Positions 25,094 to 43,312 of a DNA stretch of 64,000 bases are shown here, piece by piece (within the stretch, counting starts at the first letter, position 1; every line of letters begins with the position of its first letter). This DNA is from Halocaridina rubra. Lineage: Eukaryota > Arthropoda > Malacostraca > Decapoda > Atyidae. The notes beneath the pieces are model-generated. The model saw only the letters and a list, made by a program, of their open reading frames with translations, searched no databases and was not told where the DNA came from. The stretch spans positions 31,001 through 95,000 of the forward strand of contig JAXCGZ010022644.1 in assembly GCA_037179515.1 (NCBI GenBank). The letters are read 5' to 3'. The position numbers were made by a program, and so were the translations under genes.

Positions 25094-26086
25094 CATATTT
25101 GCACTTTATTTTACCACAGGGAAGAAAATAAAAATATAGCTAAAGAATCTTTAAAAGTAACCGCCAGCTTCTATCAATGGTTAGATGAAATTGAAGCCTT
25201 TATTGAAACTAGTTTCCCAACTAACAATGAAACACTCTGCATTTACACTGATGGGTCTCACACAAGCAGTGCAGGAGGGTCTGGGTGCAGCATTGTAGTT
25301 TATGAAAATTTTGAAGGGCAGCAAATATTTGACAAAGCACTGAGTATGCCAAAATGGTCATCAATCACCGAATGTGAAATTGTTGGTCTAAAACTTGCTA
25401 TTGAACATGTTCTCAGTGCTAGAAGAAATGCTATCATATTCTGTGACTCGCAGAGTGCGCTTCTGTCACTGAGATCATTAAAAAGCTCCTACAAAACTCA
25501 CATGGCTGAAATTCAAGAGGCTCTTATTGATTGCGCAAAACTTAAACTCCAAGTTAAGTTTTCATGGGTACCCTCCCATGTTGGGATAGTAGGTAATGAA
25601 AAGGCTGACAGGCTGGCAAAAATGGCAACTGAGAGTTCAGTGTCTGAATCTATAACCACACTGACTCAGTTTAAAACAATGTTGTATAATGAGATTATGG
25701 AAGAGCAAGAACTTTCTACACTCACACAACATGTAAGCAGCTGTTCGATCCAACATTATGAAAACTTCAGAAGGCTGAGACACAAATACAGCATGGGTAA
25801 AATGCTTACAGGTGACTGTGATAGAGTTGCTGCCCGTATAAGACTTGGTTATAGAAATATATGGGAGGTGAATTGCGAGAAAACTGGTAGAAAGCACCCA
25901 GAACACTCAAAATGCCATTTATGTGAGTGTGAAGGGGGCAACAATTTAGTACACTACATTGCAGAGTGCACAAAGCTTAAGGACTTCAGACCTCTTGGCC
26001 TGAGCTACTTTGAACTTTGTGTGCACTTTTGCAACCCAGAGAACTTATATCCTGTACTTAGTGTATACCCAACGTTGAAAATGTAA
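25094..26086 (+). CDS. Retroelement RNase H domain (3'-terminal ORF fragment)
   Basis: It is open from 25094, with the first convincing residues at about 25118 (REENKNIAKES). RNase H1-type fold, which would cleave RNA in RNA-DNA hybrids during element replication. Catalytic acidic residues are visible in order: Asp in YTDGSHTSS (25250), Glu in ITECEIVGLKLAI (about 25370), Asp in FCDSQSALLSL (about 25444), and Asp in VGNEKADRLAKMA with the preceding WVPSHVG (about 25570-25620). A Cys/His segment follows, CHLCECEGGNNLVHYIAEC, of the kind found after RNase H in I-clade and related non-LTR elements. The frame ends with a stop at 26084-26086. No RT is recognised upstream, and a family D RTE fragment begins about 10 bases downstream, so this is a remnant. 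The sequence at 25101-25119 (TTTATTTTACCACAGG) looks like a splice acceptor, leaving domestication as a less likely option. Confidence 0.8.
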   Translation, partial: HICTLFYHREENKNIAKESLKVTASFYQWLDEIEAFIETSFPTNNETLCIYTDGSHTSSAGGSGCSIVVYENFEGQQIFDKALSMPKWSSITECEIVGLKLAIEHVLSARRNAIIFCDSQSALLSLRSLKSSYKTHMAEIQEALIDCAKLKLQVKFSWVPSHVGIVGNEKADRLAKMATESSVSESITTLTQFKTMLYNEIMEEQELSTLTQHVSSCSIQHYENFRRLRHKYSMGKMLTGDCDRVAARIRLGYRNIWEVNCEKTGRKHPEHSKCHLCECEGGNNLVHYIAECTKLKDFRPLGLSYFELCVHFCNPENLYPVLSVYPTLKM

Positions 26087-26096
26087 TTCTTTTACC

Positions 26097-26378
26097 CTCT
26101 TCTCCGTCTACATCTTTTCCCACATTTATGTGGGGTCGATGTTTCTGGTCAGTTTTCTCCATTTATTTCTGTCCCATACCTCATCACCCAACAAACCTTT
26201 AGACCTCAGATCATCATTGATGCAATCCATCCACCTACGCTTTGGTCTCCCTCTCCTTCTACCCTGTATATCCATTTCCATCACCCTCCTCCCAACATAC
26301 TGTTCATCCCTTCTAACGACATGACCATACCATCTTAGTCTACTTTCTTGTATATTATCTGATATTTCTATAACTTTG
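26097..26378 (-). repeat. RTE-like LINE 3' end, family D, copy 1
   Basis: The minus strand encodes the C-terminal piece ESRLRWYGHVVRRDEQYVGR, then GRPKRRWMDCINDDLRSKG and RNIDPT with a stop, followed by a short UTR (GATGTAGACGGAGAAG). This is the terminal RT segment seen complete in the copy at 57432-59390 and again at 52215-52512. It is cut at its 5' end next to an A run at 26379-26394. Confidence 0.85.
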
Positions 26379-26394
26379 AAAAAAAAAAAAAAAA

Positions 26395-26427
26395 AGAGAG
26401 AGAGAGAGAGAGAGGGGTGGAGGGAAT

Positions 26428-26519
<92 letters not shown>
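26395..26519. repeat. (GA)n then (TC)n microsatellites
   Basis: About 18 bases of GA repeat, a short spacer, then about 89 bases of TC repeat (26431-26519). The pair can form a foldback. Confidence 0.95.
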
Positions 26520-26523
<4 letters not shown>

Positions 26524-26539
26524 GCCTTTTTATATACAT

Positions 26540-26725
26540 AAGCCACTTTTCCCCTTATAAGGTGAGTGGCTGAGTAAAGGAATAATGCTCTGACTTTCTG
26601 GGAAGAGAAAGTACAGAGAAGGGTTCTTTCATTCCCTTCGCTCCGCCCCACTTAGTCTACTCTTACGACACGCAGGGGAACATGGAGGAAGTATTCTAAC
26701 CCCCTCCCTCAAGAGCTCATATGTA
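26540..26725 (+). repeat. Dispersed repeat, family C, copy 2
   Basis: It contains TTTCCCCTTATAAGGTGAGT, GGGAAGAGAAAGTACAGAGA, CCCTTCGCTCCGCCCCACTT and CTCTTACGACACGCAGGGG. It parallels 11128-11260 and is longer at its right end, where it merges into a TATG-rich tail (26720-26850). Confidence 0.65.
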
Positions 26726-26850
26726 TGTATATGTGTGTACATGTGTGCATGTATGTGTATATGTATATGTATGTGTATATGTATTTATATGTATATATGT
26801 ATGTATATGTGTATATGTATATGTATGTGCATGTCTATATGTATCAATAA
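26726..26850. repeat. Degenerate (TATG)n tract
   Basis: Irregular TATGTA/TGTATA repeats directly after the family C repeat. It could be an eroded 3' tail. Confidence 0.75.
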
Positions 26851-26902
26851 TTACTACTTTTGATTCATAACTCTATCTATATACAAAAGCTGTAGTAATG
26901 AT

Positions 26903-26906
<4 letters not shown>

Positions 26907-26948
<42 letters not shown>

Positions 26949-27013
26949 GTAATAATAATAATGATAATAATAATAATAATGATAATAATAATAATAATGA
27001 TGATAATAATAAT
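26907..27013. repeat. (TAA)n microsatellite
   Basis: About 107 bases of TAA repeat with ATG and AGT variants. Confidence 0.95.
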
Positions 27014-27457
<444 letters not shown>

Positions 27458-27643
27458 TGATATGTATGGCTATGAAGCCCCAGTGGTGTTTCTATTGCTC
27501 ATCTAATTAATGCATGCATGTATATATATATGTGTGTGTATGTATGTGTGTGTATATATAGTATGTACCTACTTATTATTCTAACCTGAAAATTGTTATT
27601 CTATATATGCTTCAAATTGTCTGCAGTAGTACTGTTGAAAAGT

Positions 27644-27676
<33 letters not shown>

Positions 27677-27794
27677 CCACCCTTGAGGGTGAGCGGACCT
27701 TCGAAACGGAACTTTAATGATAGCACTCAACAAGGGCTATTGAAAATATTGTCACAATGATTACTCTTCAAGTACTCTTCAATTATTACACTAT

Positions 27795-27950
27795 ATTTTA
27801 TTATTAATTACTTGCTATGATATTTTAAATTAATTGCAAATTCTATTAGTATGTTATTTATACATAACCACATAGATTGTAATGTTATCAACTGCAATAT
27901 GACTGGGAGTGCCCATGTGCACATGTCCCCATGTACAGTTATCTGAATTA
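27795..27950 (-). repeat. Dispersed repeat, family G, copy 2 (inverted)
   Basis: Reverse-complement match to 18263-18405. On the + strand it reads TTATTTATACATAACCACAT, TTATCAACTGCAATATGACT, GGAGTGCCCATGTGCACATG and CCATGTACAGTTATCTG. It stops at an A run next to the (GA)n tract. Confidence 0.75.
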
Positions 27951-27965
27951 AAAAAAAAAAGTACT

Positions 27966-29207
<1,242 letters not shown>

Positions 29208-29243
<36 letters not shown>
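29208..29243. repeat. (TTA)n microsatellite
   Basis: About 36 bases of TTA repeat. Confidence 0.93.
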
Positions 29244-30112
<869 letters not shown>

Positions 30113-30177
30113 CTATTTAAGTCCAAAAAACCCTTCAGCTGTAGTATCACAAAGGGCGGCTGGTGCCATGGGCCAAC

Positions 30178-30179
<2 letters not shown>

Positions 30180-30253
<74 letters not shown>

Positions 30254-30303
30254 TAGATAGATAGATAGATAGATTGATAGATATGTGTGTGAGAGAGAGA
30301 GAG
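30180..30303. repeat. Compound (AT)n(GATA)n microsatellite
   Basis: About 72 bases of AT, about 30 bases of GATA, then a short GA run. Confidence 0.96.
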
Positions 30304-30729
30304 AGAGACTAGTAACTGCAGTATATTTTCCAGCATTCCATGAAACTCGTTTGACAGTCAGTCTCTGTTAAGAATATGTCATAGGAAAATTGTTAATTTA
30401 GCCATATTCATTTTAGGTTATAGTAGTTTCCTGTTAAAAATTCTTGTATCGTAAATGCAATCATAAATATGATGTATGTTTTATTGCTAAGTTTCAGTGT
30501 CTGGCCTGGCACGTGCTGGCCCCGGGACACGAAACGTTGGGAAACGTATAAGGGTATTTCTGCCAACGGTAAAGTTGCTCGTGTGGTATATCGATATGTG
30601 CGGTAAACCACATACATAATCCATCTCATTCCTGTGCAGCATCTCGAGGGGAATGGAAGAGGATTGGACAGATGTATAAACATTTTTACATAATTCTCCT
30701 CTGCTATCCAGAGATGCTTTAATAGAATT
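30304..30729. other. No recognisable feature
   Basis: Unique sequence. The stretch 30500-30560 is GC-rich (CGTGCTGGCCCCGGGACACG) but does not encode a recognisable protein. Confidence 0.5.
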
Positions 30730-30730
30730 A

Positions 30731-30775
<45 letters not shown>

Positions 30776-30795
30776 TATTATTATTATTATTATTT
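30730..30795. repeat. (TTA)n microsatellite
   Basis: About 66 bases of TTA repeat. Confidence 0.95.
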
Positions 30796-31534
<739 letters not shown>

Positions 31535-31757
31535 CTGCCTCTCTTTTTTCCTTCATGTTTTTCAATAGCTCTTGCACCTTTAGGAGCTTCTCGAGTTTCC
31601 TACCTCCTTGCTCACCCCCGACCCGTTTTGAGGGACCACTGTATGTCTTCATTAAAAAAAAATTGCCCATTCGAATCTATTTTTTTTCGCACGCTTGTTT
31701 CCGTTGCTGATTTGTCACCAGTGAAAGTTTTTAAACGGACTTGTGTTTAGGTCAAGC

Positions 31758-31759
<2 letters not shown>

Positions 31760-31800
<41 letters not shown>
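31760..31800. repeat. (TTA)n microsatellite
   Basis: About 41 bases of TTA repeat. Confidence 0.95.
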
Positions 31801-32127
31801 GACCGTCACCTAAGAACTAGGTAGCGGTCATTTTTGGAAGTTTTAACTTGTGAAGAGTACATTCTGTCATTGACCCAACGCATGATGTTGAGTCTGCTAA
31901 GTTGACAGGAGTCTGTATCTTTTTAAATTATTCTCTAATTATTCTGTCATTTTACCTCGATCTAAGGATAGAAACTCTTAGTGAGTGATGTAATTGTATT
32001 TTAAATGCATTTTTATATAAAACTCGAATCTTTGATATATCAATTTTGGAAGAGACCGGAATCGGAGGCCAACGACATTTTCCATGATATTTGTCAGTTC
32101 ACTGGGCCAAGAAGGAGAAAAATGTAT

Positions 32128-32338
<211 letters not shown>

Positions 32339-32973
32339 TCAACTTTTATGATGAGATTATTGTGCTGACTTGTTCGTTAAATCTCAGAGACGGGAAGAAA
32401 TGGATGAGTGATTCTTCTTCAATAATTTTAATTTGATAAAGGTAAAGCTTTTCCCCTCAAAACTTTCAAATGAAGTTCAGAGCTTCAAGAGTAAAGTTAT
32501 GTCATAAAGACAAAGTTCCTTGCGAGTCTCCGTGAAAATATACTTTGCTATACTATATATATCCTATTTTCCGCCTTTGCATATGCAGAGAATCGGCCAT
32601 ACTTTTTCTGTCAAGTCATATACGCGGATGCTGCATACATACGTGGATTTTAGAAGGTTGTGTGTTTTTTTTATTTTTTATTTTTTATTTTTTTGTAAGC
32701 GAGTGTGTCTGTGGACGGTCGCCAGCGCACGAGGACGTTTCGTTCATATTTCGCAGCGAACGTAAGTTTTAATTATATGAGACGTAATCTGGCAGTATCA
32801 AGGATTAACAAATGTATTCTAATTGCGAAATGTGCCTGGGGACGCTTGTATACGTCCATGGGCACAGTTGATAAATAACTCACATGTTTTCTGGCTTCAG
32901 TGTCTTATTTGCAGCTTTTTGCGAGTAATTTGTCTTATAATTTATTAAAATAACTCTGTAAATAAGAATTGTG

Positions 32974-32976
<3 letters not shown>
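32339..32976. other. No recognisable gene
   Basis: Unique sequence. Forward frames near 32520-32772 lack domains. Confidence 0.5.

Positions 32977-33031
<55 letters not shown>
32977..33031. repeat. (GA)n microsatellite
   Basis: About 55 bases of GA repeat. Confidence 0.96.
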
Positions 33032-33035
<4 letters not shown>

Positions 33036-33485
33036 TATGGAGTGTAAATACTTCTCATCATGATCTATAAGTATTAGGCCTTAGGCCTATGGTCCCCTTA
33101 CTATTCCGATTTACCTCATGTGTATATCAGCTATTAATGAGACCTGTGTAATGTATAGGCCTATGGATTTTTGTTTTTTTATTTATTAGCTTTATACTTT
33201 TTTTATTTCCCTTTGCGGCAATGGCATTTGTTGTCACCTTAAAAGGTATTCATAGTGCCTTAGGATGTTACTATTTCATGTCACTTTGAATGATACTTCA
33301 TGTTTTGTCTATTTTATTATTTAAAAGAGCTCATGTCACCTTCATTGGGTACTTTAATGCATATTTAATATTTTACAAAGTCATTCCATTTCATTGAGTA
33401 GTTTTATATTGCCTGTTTAAGTATTTTACGAGCTCATTTCGCCCTAATTTGTGCTCTCTCTCTCTGCATTGTTTATTTTATAATA

Positions 33486-33860
33486 TTATGGATGGATGGA
33501 GTAAGGAGAGCCCTGAATGATAGGAGGATGGATGTGAGGGACGCAAGCGAGCGTGCTAGGAATAGGAATGAGTGGCGAGCGATTGTGACGCGGCTCTGAT
33601 GGGCATCTGCTGTTACCACGGAGCTGCATCTTACAGAGATAGCCCTGTGGTAGGGGCAGTAGGAGGAGCTGGCAGTTGTGAAGCGACACAGGTTGTGGAA
33701 GAGCCGGGAGGATGGGCTGTGGCACTCCAGCAGTGCCATCTGAACGGTCGCTAGCTCCCTCGTCATTGCCCATAGAGCAAAGTAATCCCCCTATTTGTTT
33801 TCCTTTATTGATGTCGGCTACCCCCAATTAAAGGGGGAAACAGCCAAGGTATATGTATGT
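33486..33860 (+). repeat. RTE-like LINE 3' end, family B, copy 2 (5' truncated)
   Basis: Codons from about 33490 give MDGVRRALNDRRMDVRDASE, then RARNRNEWRAIVTRL and a stop at 33597-33599. This is the canonical end of an RTE-like RT ORF. The 3' UTR matches 7196-7505 closely (GGGCATCTGCTGTTACCACG; GCCCATAGAGCAAAGTAATC). It ends in GGGGGAAACAGCCAAGGTAT plus a (GTAT)n tail at about 33850-33866. Confidence 0.85.
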
Positions 33861-33941
33861 ATGTATTATTTCAAGTCGCATGCCTGAACTTCTCTGGCTA
33901 AGGTTAAAGAGGGTTAGACATGTTTGTAAGATTTTTATAAA

Positions 33942-33949
<8 letters not shown>

Positions 33950-34004
<55 letters not shown>
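33950..34004. repeat. (AT)n microsatellite
   Basis: About 55 bases of AT repeat. Confidence 0.97.
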
Positions 34005-34007
<3 letters not shown>

Positions 34008-34639
34008 TATAAGAGTCTGACTTCCTTTATTTATAGTCCCTCTCCCCCTCCTCCTCTTCCTCCTGCATCAAACTTCTCCATTTTTCCCCGAGCCGCCGTT
34101 TATTGTTACATTCTTTGCAAGGATTACGAGAGGATTCCATTGATCTTCGTTGCTACTTTTAGAGCTCTGGAATAAAATGTTAAGAGGCGCGCGTGCGAGA
34201 GAGAGAGAGAGAGAGAGAGAGGTTTTCTCTAATTTGTTATTGACTCTACGGCCATATCTTAATTGTAATTACGTGAAGTTTTCTCTGATAATAATGTTTA
34301 CAGTATGTCATGATAATGATGAAATCTTTACTCCTCTGCTCTCTCTTTTTTCCTATCTAAGAGGCTCTGGAGAAGAAATATTGTACGAAGCTCCTTGGAA
34401 AGTTGAACACGGGACTTTCGGTGCGCCTAAGGTGCAGATACCCGATATTAATGACGTTTTTGTCTCTAGTTCTTGGTTCGATAAAGGATTATTAAACGGT
34501 TGTTGACAAACTTTTATTTTTTTTATCATAAAGGGGTAAATCTCCTTGACTTGGATCCGTTCCCATCTGCTTTCTGCGCTGCCCAGTTCACTCTGAATGC
34601 AAATTTTATTCGCAGTGTTGTTGTTTTAACTGGTGTTGT
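34005..34639. other. No recognisable gene
   Basis: Unique sequence with a short GA run at 34196-34221. The 118-codon frame 34150-34506 spans that run and has no domain. Confidence 0.5.
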
Positions 34640-34895
34640 ATTTTTTTTTCTTTTTATGATTGTGACACCAGGACGGGCAAAACAATAATAAAATAAAACA
34701 GACCTCATCGGGCCTGGGCACGAAGAATACATAAAGTAAAGAGAAAGAGATGGAGTGTAATGACTTGTCAGATGTGAAGGGATAATAAAAGATGTGTAAT
34801 GAATATCCAAGAATATTCAGTGTAGATGTAGGCATAGAAAAAGAACCGTAACTGAAGGAAGACTTAACATCGAACTGTCCTGGACAGACCTATGC
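34640..34895 (-). repeat. LINE 3'-end repeat, family A, copy 5 (inverted)
   Basis: The + strand begins with a T-rich tail complement (TTTTTTTTTCTTTTTATGAT), then TGTGACACCAGGACGGGCAA, CATCGGGCCTGGGCACGAAG, GTCAGATGTGAAGGGATAAT, AAGAATATTCAGTGTAGATG and AACATCGAACTGTCCTGGAC. It is the reverse complement of 23268-23505 and shares the AATCATAAAAAG tail with the copy at 1-127. Confidence 0.87.
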
Positions 34896-35406
34896 ATTGC
34901 ATTTATAAGAAAGGTGGGTTGTAAAGGGTTATGTTACTTGATGCAGTGTATTTTTGCTATAGATGTATTGGCATCGCACATATTTTATTATAATTTGACT
35001 TCAGGACTCGTACACTCATTTCTATGTATTAATACAGGTGTTCCTCTCCATTGTTCTCTTTGTGTGCTGCAATGTTAATATTTTCTTGTTCGGCCATTTC
35101 TATGATGGCGTTTTTATTGCATTTCCTCCTTCAACTTTATATTAGCTGTATCTTTCCTAGCAGACTCTTCCCCTTCCTCTATCTCGAAGCGAAAGATGGT
35201 ATATATTCCTCTCTTTGTCATGTCTTATACCTTTCTCCAACCCCTTCCGCATATGAACTGGGAGCTTGGTTAGAGAGGGGCATTGCCAGAGTTTGGTAAG
35301 GTTGGACCATAGGGTGGGCGGCCAGTCGTCGTCTTGCTGGCCGTGGGAGCCACCTATTGATTTTACAATTACGTCCCAGCACAAATCTCCACCGAATTGC
35401 AGGAGA

Positions 35407-35409
<3 letters not shown>
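34896..35409. other. No recognisable gene
   Basis: Unique sequence, GC-richer near 35240-35400. Overlapping short frames on both strands have no domain. Confidence 0.5.

Positions 35410-35490
<81 letters not shown>
35410..35490. repeat. (CT)n microsatellite
   Basis: About 81 bases of CT repeat with one slip. Confidence 0.97.
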
Positions 35491-36214
35491 GAGCGCCCAC
35501 ACGTTTTCCACCCACAGGTTTACACATGTACGCTCAGCCGCTCATAAACTCACATCGACTCACATTACTTTATCAGTGGTGATTATAAAAAGAAAATGGT
35601 TATTGGATAATGATGATGGCGAATGCAATCAATCATGGGAGGCGATAGCGATGGCCGCATTTATCTTTAGATGTGTTTATTGATCTGTGATGAAGATGAT
35701 AATGATGATGTTTTGTTTTCATCTTATCTATAAAAGAGTAATTGCCCAAAGCCGTGTCTTAAATCTTGACTTGTGGGTTTCAATGTATTATAGCTTAGAC
35801 ACCTTTCATATTTAAATACTGTGGTCATTATGCTTGGTTCACTGATACACACGCGCACACAAACATAAACACACACACATACGCGCACACGCACACACAT
35901 GTATAAGGCATATTGCATTTTAAGTTCTTAACGTTACCTATACACAGGACCAATTGGAATAGGAGTCATAGAGGCTAAAAAAGTGTTAGATTTTTCAATT
36001 TCGTGAAAAGGGTGCATTGTGGGACATTGTCTAGAGCCAGTTCCCCCTCCCCTTTTCCATTAAGAATACAGTAAATTAGCCTGTGATTATACAGCTTTTG
36101 TTGTTAAGAATTGTGGTACTGCGCTCATAATTTAGAAATGATTAAATGTTTCACAGTAGACGGTCAAATGGGAGAGATGTCGCAGCAGCAAAATGAAACC
36201 AGCAAAATTTAATT

Positions 36215-36216
<2 letters not shown>
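35491..36216. other. No recognisable feature
   Basis: Unique sequence, with CA-rich words at 35847-35900. Confidence 0.55.

Positions 36217-36279
<63 letters not shown>
36217..36279. repeat. (CT)n microsatellite
   Basis: About 63 bases of CT repeat. Confidence 0.97.
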
Positions 36280-36281
<2 letters not shown>

Positions 36282-36465
36282 GTGTGAAGCTTTTGTCCAT
36301 TGCTAAATATTTATTAGTAAGCTCCAAAAATATCTGTAGAAACACTGTCTCTTCTTATTCTCCACATAATGAACAATGTAATAGGGAAGTGTTCGTTGAT
36401 ATTGCCAAATCCTCTCATAATGCTTTAAGGCAACTGTAGTTACTGGGTTCCCTAACAAAGTGGAA

Positions 36466-36470
<5 letters not shown>

Positions 36471-36551
<81 letters not shown>
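36471..36551. repeat. (AT)n microsatellite
   Basis: About 81 bases of AT repeat. Confidence 0.97.
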
Positions 36552-36553
<2 letters not shown>

Positions 36554-36765
36554 CATTATAAATACTGATGAAACTGATCTTTGTGAGATAAAAGGTCAAG
36601 AATTGACCTATTAACCAGAGGACCCGAGTTTAAATCCACCTCATTCCGTGGGGAAAACAAAATTAGTTATGCTGATGACGTGGACGGGATAGTAATTGAG
36701 TCTATCGTCTCTTAGCTTCTGTCAACGCAACTGGCACAGTGAGTACACAAGACACGCTCTACACC

Positions 36766-36848
36766 AGTGGTTCCCAAACTTTTCCAGGCTTGCGCCCTCT
36801 TGGCTTCAACGTGGATCCCTAGCGCCCCTCATACACATGCGACTACAT

Positions 36849-36853
<5 letters not shown>
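36766..36853 (+). mobile_element. hAT-like transposon terminus (single end)
   Basis: CCAGTGGTTCCCAAACTTTT followed by CAGGCTTGCGCCC resembles the terminal sequence of hAT-superfamily elements (CAGTGGTTCTCAAACTTTTT followed by a GC-rich segment). It ends at a (TA)n tract. No opposite terminus is found nearby, so this is a fragment. Confidence 0.5.

Positions 36854-36854
<1 letters not shown>

Positions 36855-36934
<80 letters not shown>
36855..36934. repeat. (TA)n microsatellite
   Basis: About 80 bases of TA repeat next to the hAT-like end. Confidence 0.97.
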
Positions 36935-36936
<2 letters not shown>

Positions 36937-37049
36937 TTCAAATTGACAACATCAAGATTAAACACAAATATGCATTTCAAGAATAAAACCTAATTTAGTG
37001 AACTAATTGATTTAGCAGTATTAGCTGGTAGCAGTAGGTACTGTATGGA

Positions 37050-41177
<4,128 letters not shown>

Positions 41178-41179
41178 TA

Positions 41180-42069
41180 CAGAAGCTTCCCTACTTATTA
41201 ATAACCGAGTTACGAACATTCACAGATACGAACAATAACCTACCCAGTCTGTACTCGTTTCTTCTCTATGTATTATTGTACTGTACTGCATTTTTACATT
41301 ATTATTACTGTATTAAAATTCATTAATACTACATACTTTATTTTTTATGTCGTAGTTAAGAAGCATCAGAGTTCTGTAATTTGTATACAAGGTTTCAGGA
41401 CCCCATGTTCCAGATATCCCCTCTCAAGAAAGTGATAGAGAAATTCTACTCCCAAAGACGAAGACCAGGAAGTTCCTCTTCTACAGAGGTCCAAACATCT
41501 TTTTCTAGAAAAGTGTCTTCAGCAAAGATTGTGCTGTCCTTGCTATTCCTTGGTTCTTTTCTAAGGTTTGATAAGAAATAGTAGTGAAAAAATCTCTGGA
41601 TATTTCATATGTTGGTGAAGCATTAGTGTGGCACATCAAGTACAAAACAATCTTTGCCTAAGACACTTTTCTGGAAAAGTGTCTTTAGCTCGTATTCCAA
41701 GGTAAAATGTACCTCATTGTTGAAGACCTTTCTGGAGAAGACCTATTAACTTTTTGGGAGAAGAAGCTCTCTACCACTCTCTTCAACAGGGATATCTGAA
41801 ATTAAGGTCCTGGAACCATGTGTAATAATTACAGTCCTCTTTGATGCTCAGCTAACATATATACAGTACTATACATACAAAATATCAACTTATGAACATA
41901 TTAAAATTCATTAATGCTCTTGTACTTTATGTAGTACTTAGGTGTCTTTAGCCTACATACTGCACAGTACTCCATATGTATGTACTGAACTATACTTTTT
42001 TTTTTCACTAAACACAACTTGCAGACAGACTTCTAAAACGTAACTTATTTGTAAGTTGGGGAGCGTCTG
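41180..42069. mobile_element. Non-autonomous pogo/Tigger-like element (890 bases) with inner inverted repeat
   Basis: The left end CAGAAGCTTCCCTACTTATT and right end (reverse complement CAGACGCTCCCCAACTTACA) are imperfect terminal inverted repeats, each flanked by TA (41178-41179, 42070-42071), the target of Tc1/mariner/pogo elements. The inside is also palindromic: 41391-41456 (GGTTTCAGGACCCCATGTTC) pairs with 41752-41817 (ending AGGTCCTGGAACC). A related element lies at 51975-52602. No transposase is encoded. Confidence 0.85.
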
Positions 42070-42071
42070 TA

Positions 42072-43004
42072 TAGTTATATAGCTTGAAAAGCGTGAATAC
42101 GACTTGACATTTCCTAGATTGTGTATTTCATATATGATTAACATGTTGATTTGGTTATACTTTTCTTCATGGTTAATCCACAAAACGTTTGTGATGTTGA
42201 AGTTCTTAACATCTTGCAAGAATATGCGAGTATGTTCTGCAACTTTTCGTTGTAACCTTCAGTTGTTGAAATAGAGCTTCCATACCAAAGTACTCTCCCA
42301 AATTAACAAGTCAAAAACTTCAAGAGTTTTTTGTGTCTGTTAACACTTTGTCTCTTGTTATTCTAACCTGAAGTTGTTGAAAATCCATTGAACGCAATCT
42401 TTCCCTCCTTCAATTCCTTTAATCATATGTAGAATCTAAAATCTATGAATAATTTGGTGTGCGTCACACTCTTTAAATTAATTCTATTTGCCTGAAGACT
42501 ACTCATTATCATTATAAAAATTTGATTAGCACATGCAGCTTCTTGAAGGTCATTAGTTGTTCACTGGGAAAATTGTCTTAAGAATGATTCCCAATGAAGA
42601 CCACCACTCACCCTTCCCAAGTTTTACACGTCTCTTCCTGTGACCCTTTCTTATTTTATATACATTTCCAGTTTTCATTTAGTTATATTACGGATTTTAT
42701 TACCTTAATTATTTTCACTTCTTCTCCATTATTACAAAACCATGCATTGCAATTTATATTTAAGTTTTTATCCATCTATTTGTTTAGATTAATTATTCAT
42801 ATAGTTCCTAGCCCTGTACGGTAAATAAACAAGTTGTAAACCAGAGAATGGAAAATGGAAATAAAATTATTGGTTGTTTGTTTGTATTTATTTGGGGACC
42901 ATAATTTCCATATGCATCTTAAATATGCATTGTTTTCTTTATGTATCATAATGTATCTTCGTAGTACATTATTAGGTAATGTTAATGATTCTCCTTCATT
43001 TCAG
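42072..43004. other. Intron sequence, no separate feature
   Basis: Unique AT-rich intron leading to the acceptor TTCTCCTTCATTTCAG-type site (GATTCTCCTTCATTTCAG) at 42987-43004. No repeats are recognised. Confidence 0.6.
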
Positions 43005-43312
43005 AAGATGGAAGGAAAAAGCGTAAGCGGAAAGGAGCAGATTCCTCCTTGGAGAGGGGTACTCCAACAACTTCCCATATGCCTAGAAGAGGAAGTGGTG
43101 CCTCACAGATGCCTCTTAGCACACCAACCCCCGCACAAATGCCCTGTGCACCTCATAGTATGCAAATGCCTAGATTACCGTCACCTGCCCAGTTGACGAG
43201 AACACCAACGCCTACTCAGTTTAATGCACAACAGCAGCAGTTACAACAGCAACAGCAGTTGCAGCATCAGCAGCAGCAGCAGCAACATCCTAACTGTTTT
43301 CAGCATCCACAG
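43005..43312 (+). CDS. PWWP-domain gene (MBD5/6-like), exon: basic and poly-Gln segment
   Basis: Acceptor TTCATTTCAG ends at 43004 and donor CACAG|GTACAG starts at 43313. The first two bases finish a codon from an upstream exon, and the exon ends on a codon boundary. It encodes DGRKKRKRKGADSS, a basic cluster fitting a nuclear localisation signal. A Met/Pro/Thr-rich stretch (RGTPTTSHMPRRGS, TPTPAQMP) and a poly-Gln tract broken by Leu, His and Pro (QQQQLQQQQQLQHQQQQQQH) follow. This low-complexity layout continues in the next exon, 817 bases downstream. It has no enzymatic motif. It likely belongs to a chromatin-associated protein because of the C-terminal PWWP-like domain. The frame also runs into the intron and stops at 43322-43324 if unspliced. 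Confidence 0.82.

Noticed and set aside
36590..36660. tRNA-like segment (GACCCGAGTTTAAATCCACC)
   Set aside because: The stems do not fold into a cloverleaf and the A box is weak. It may be a decayed SINE head, but this is not supportable.
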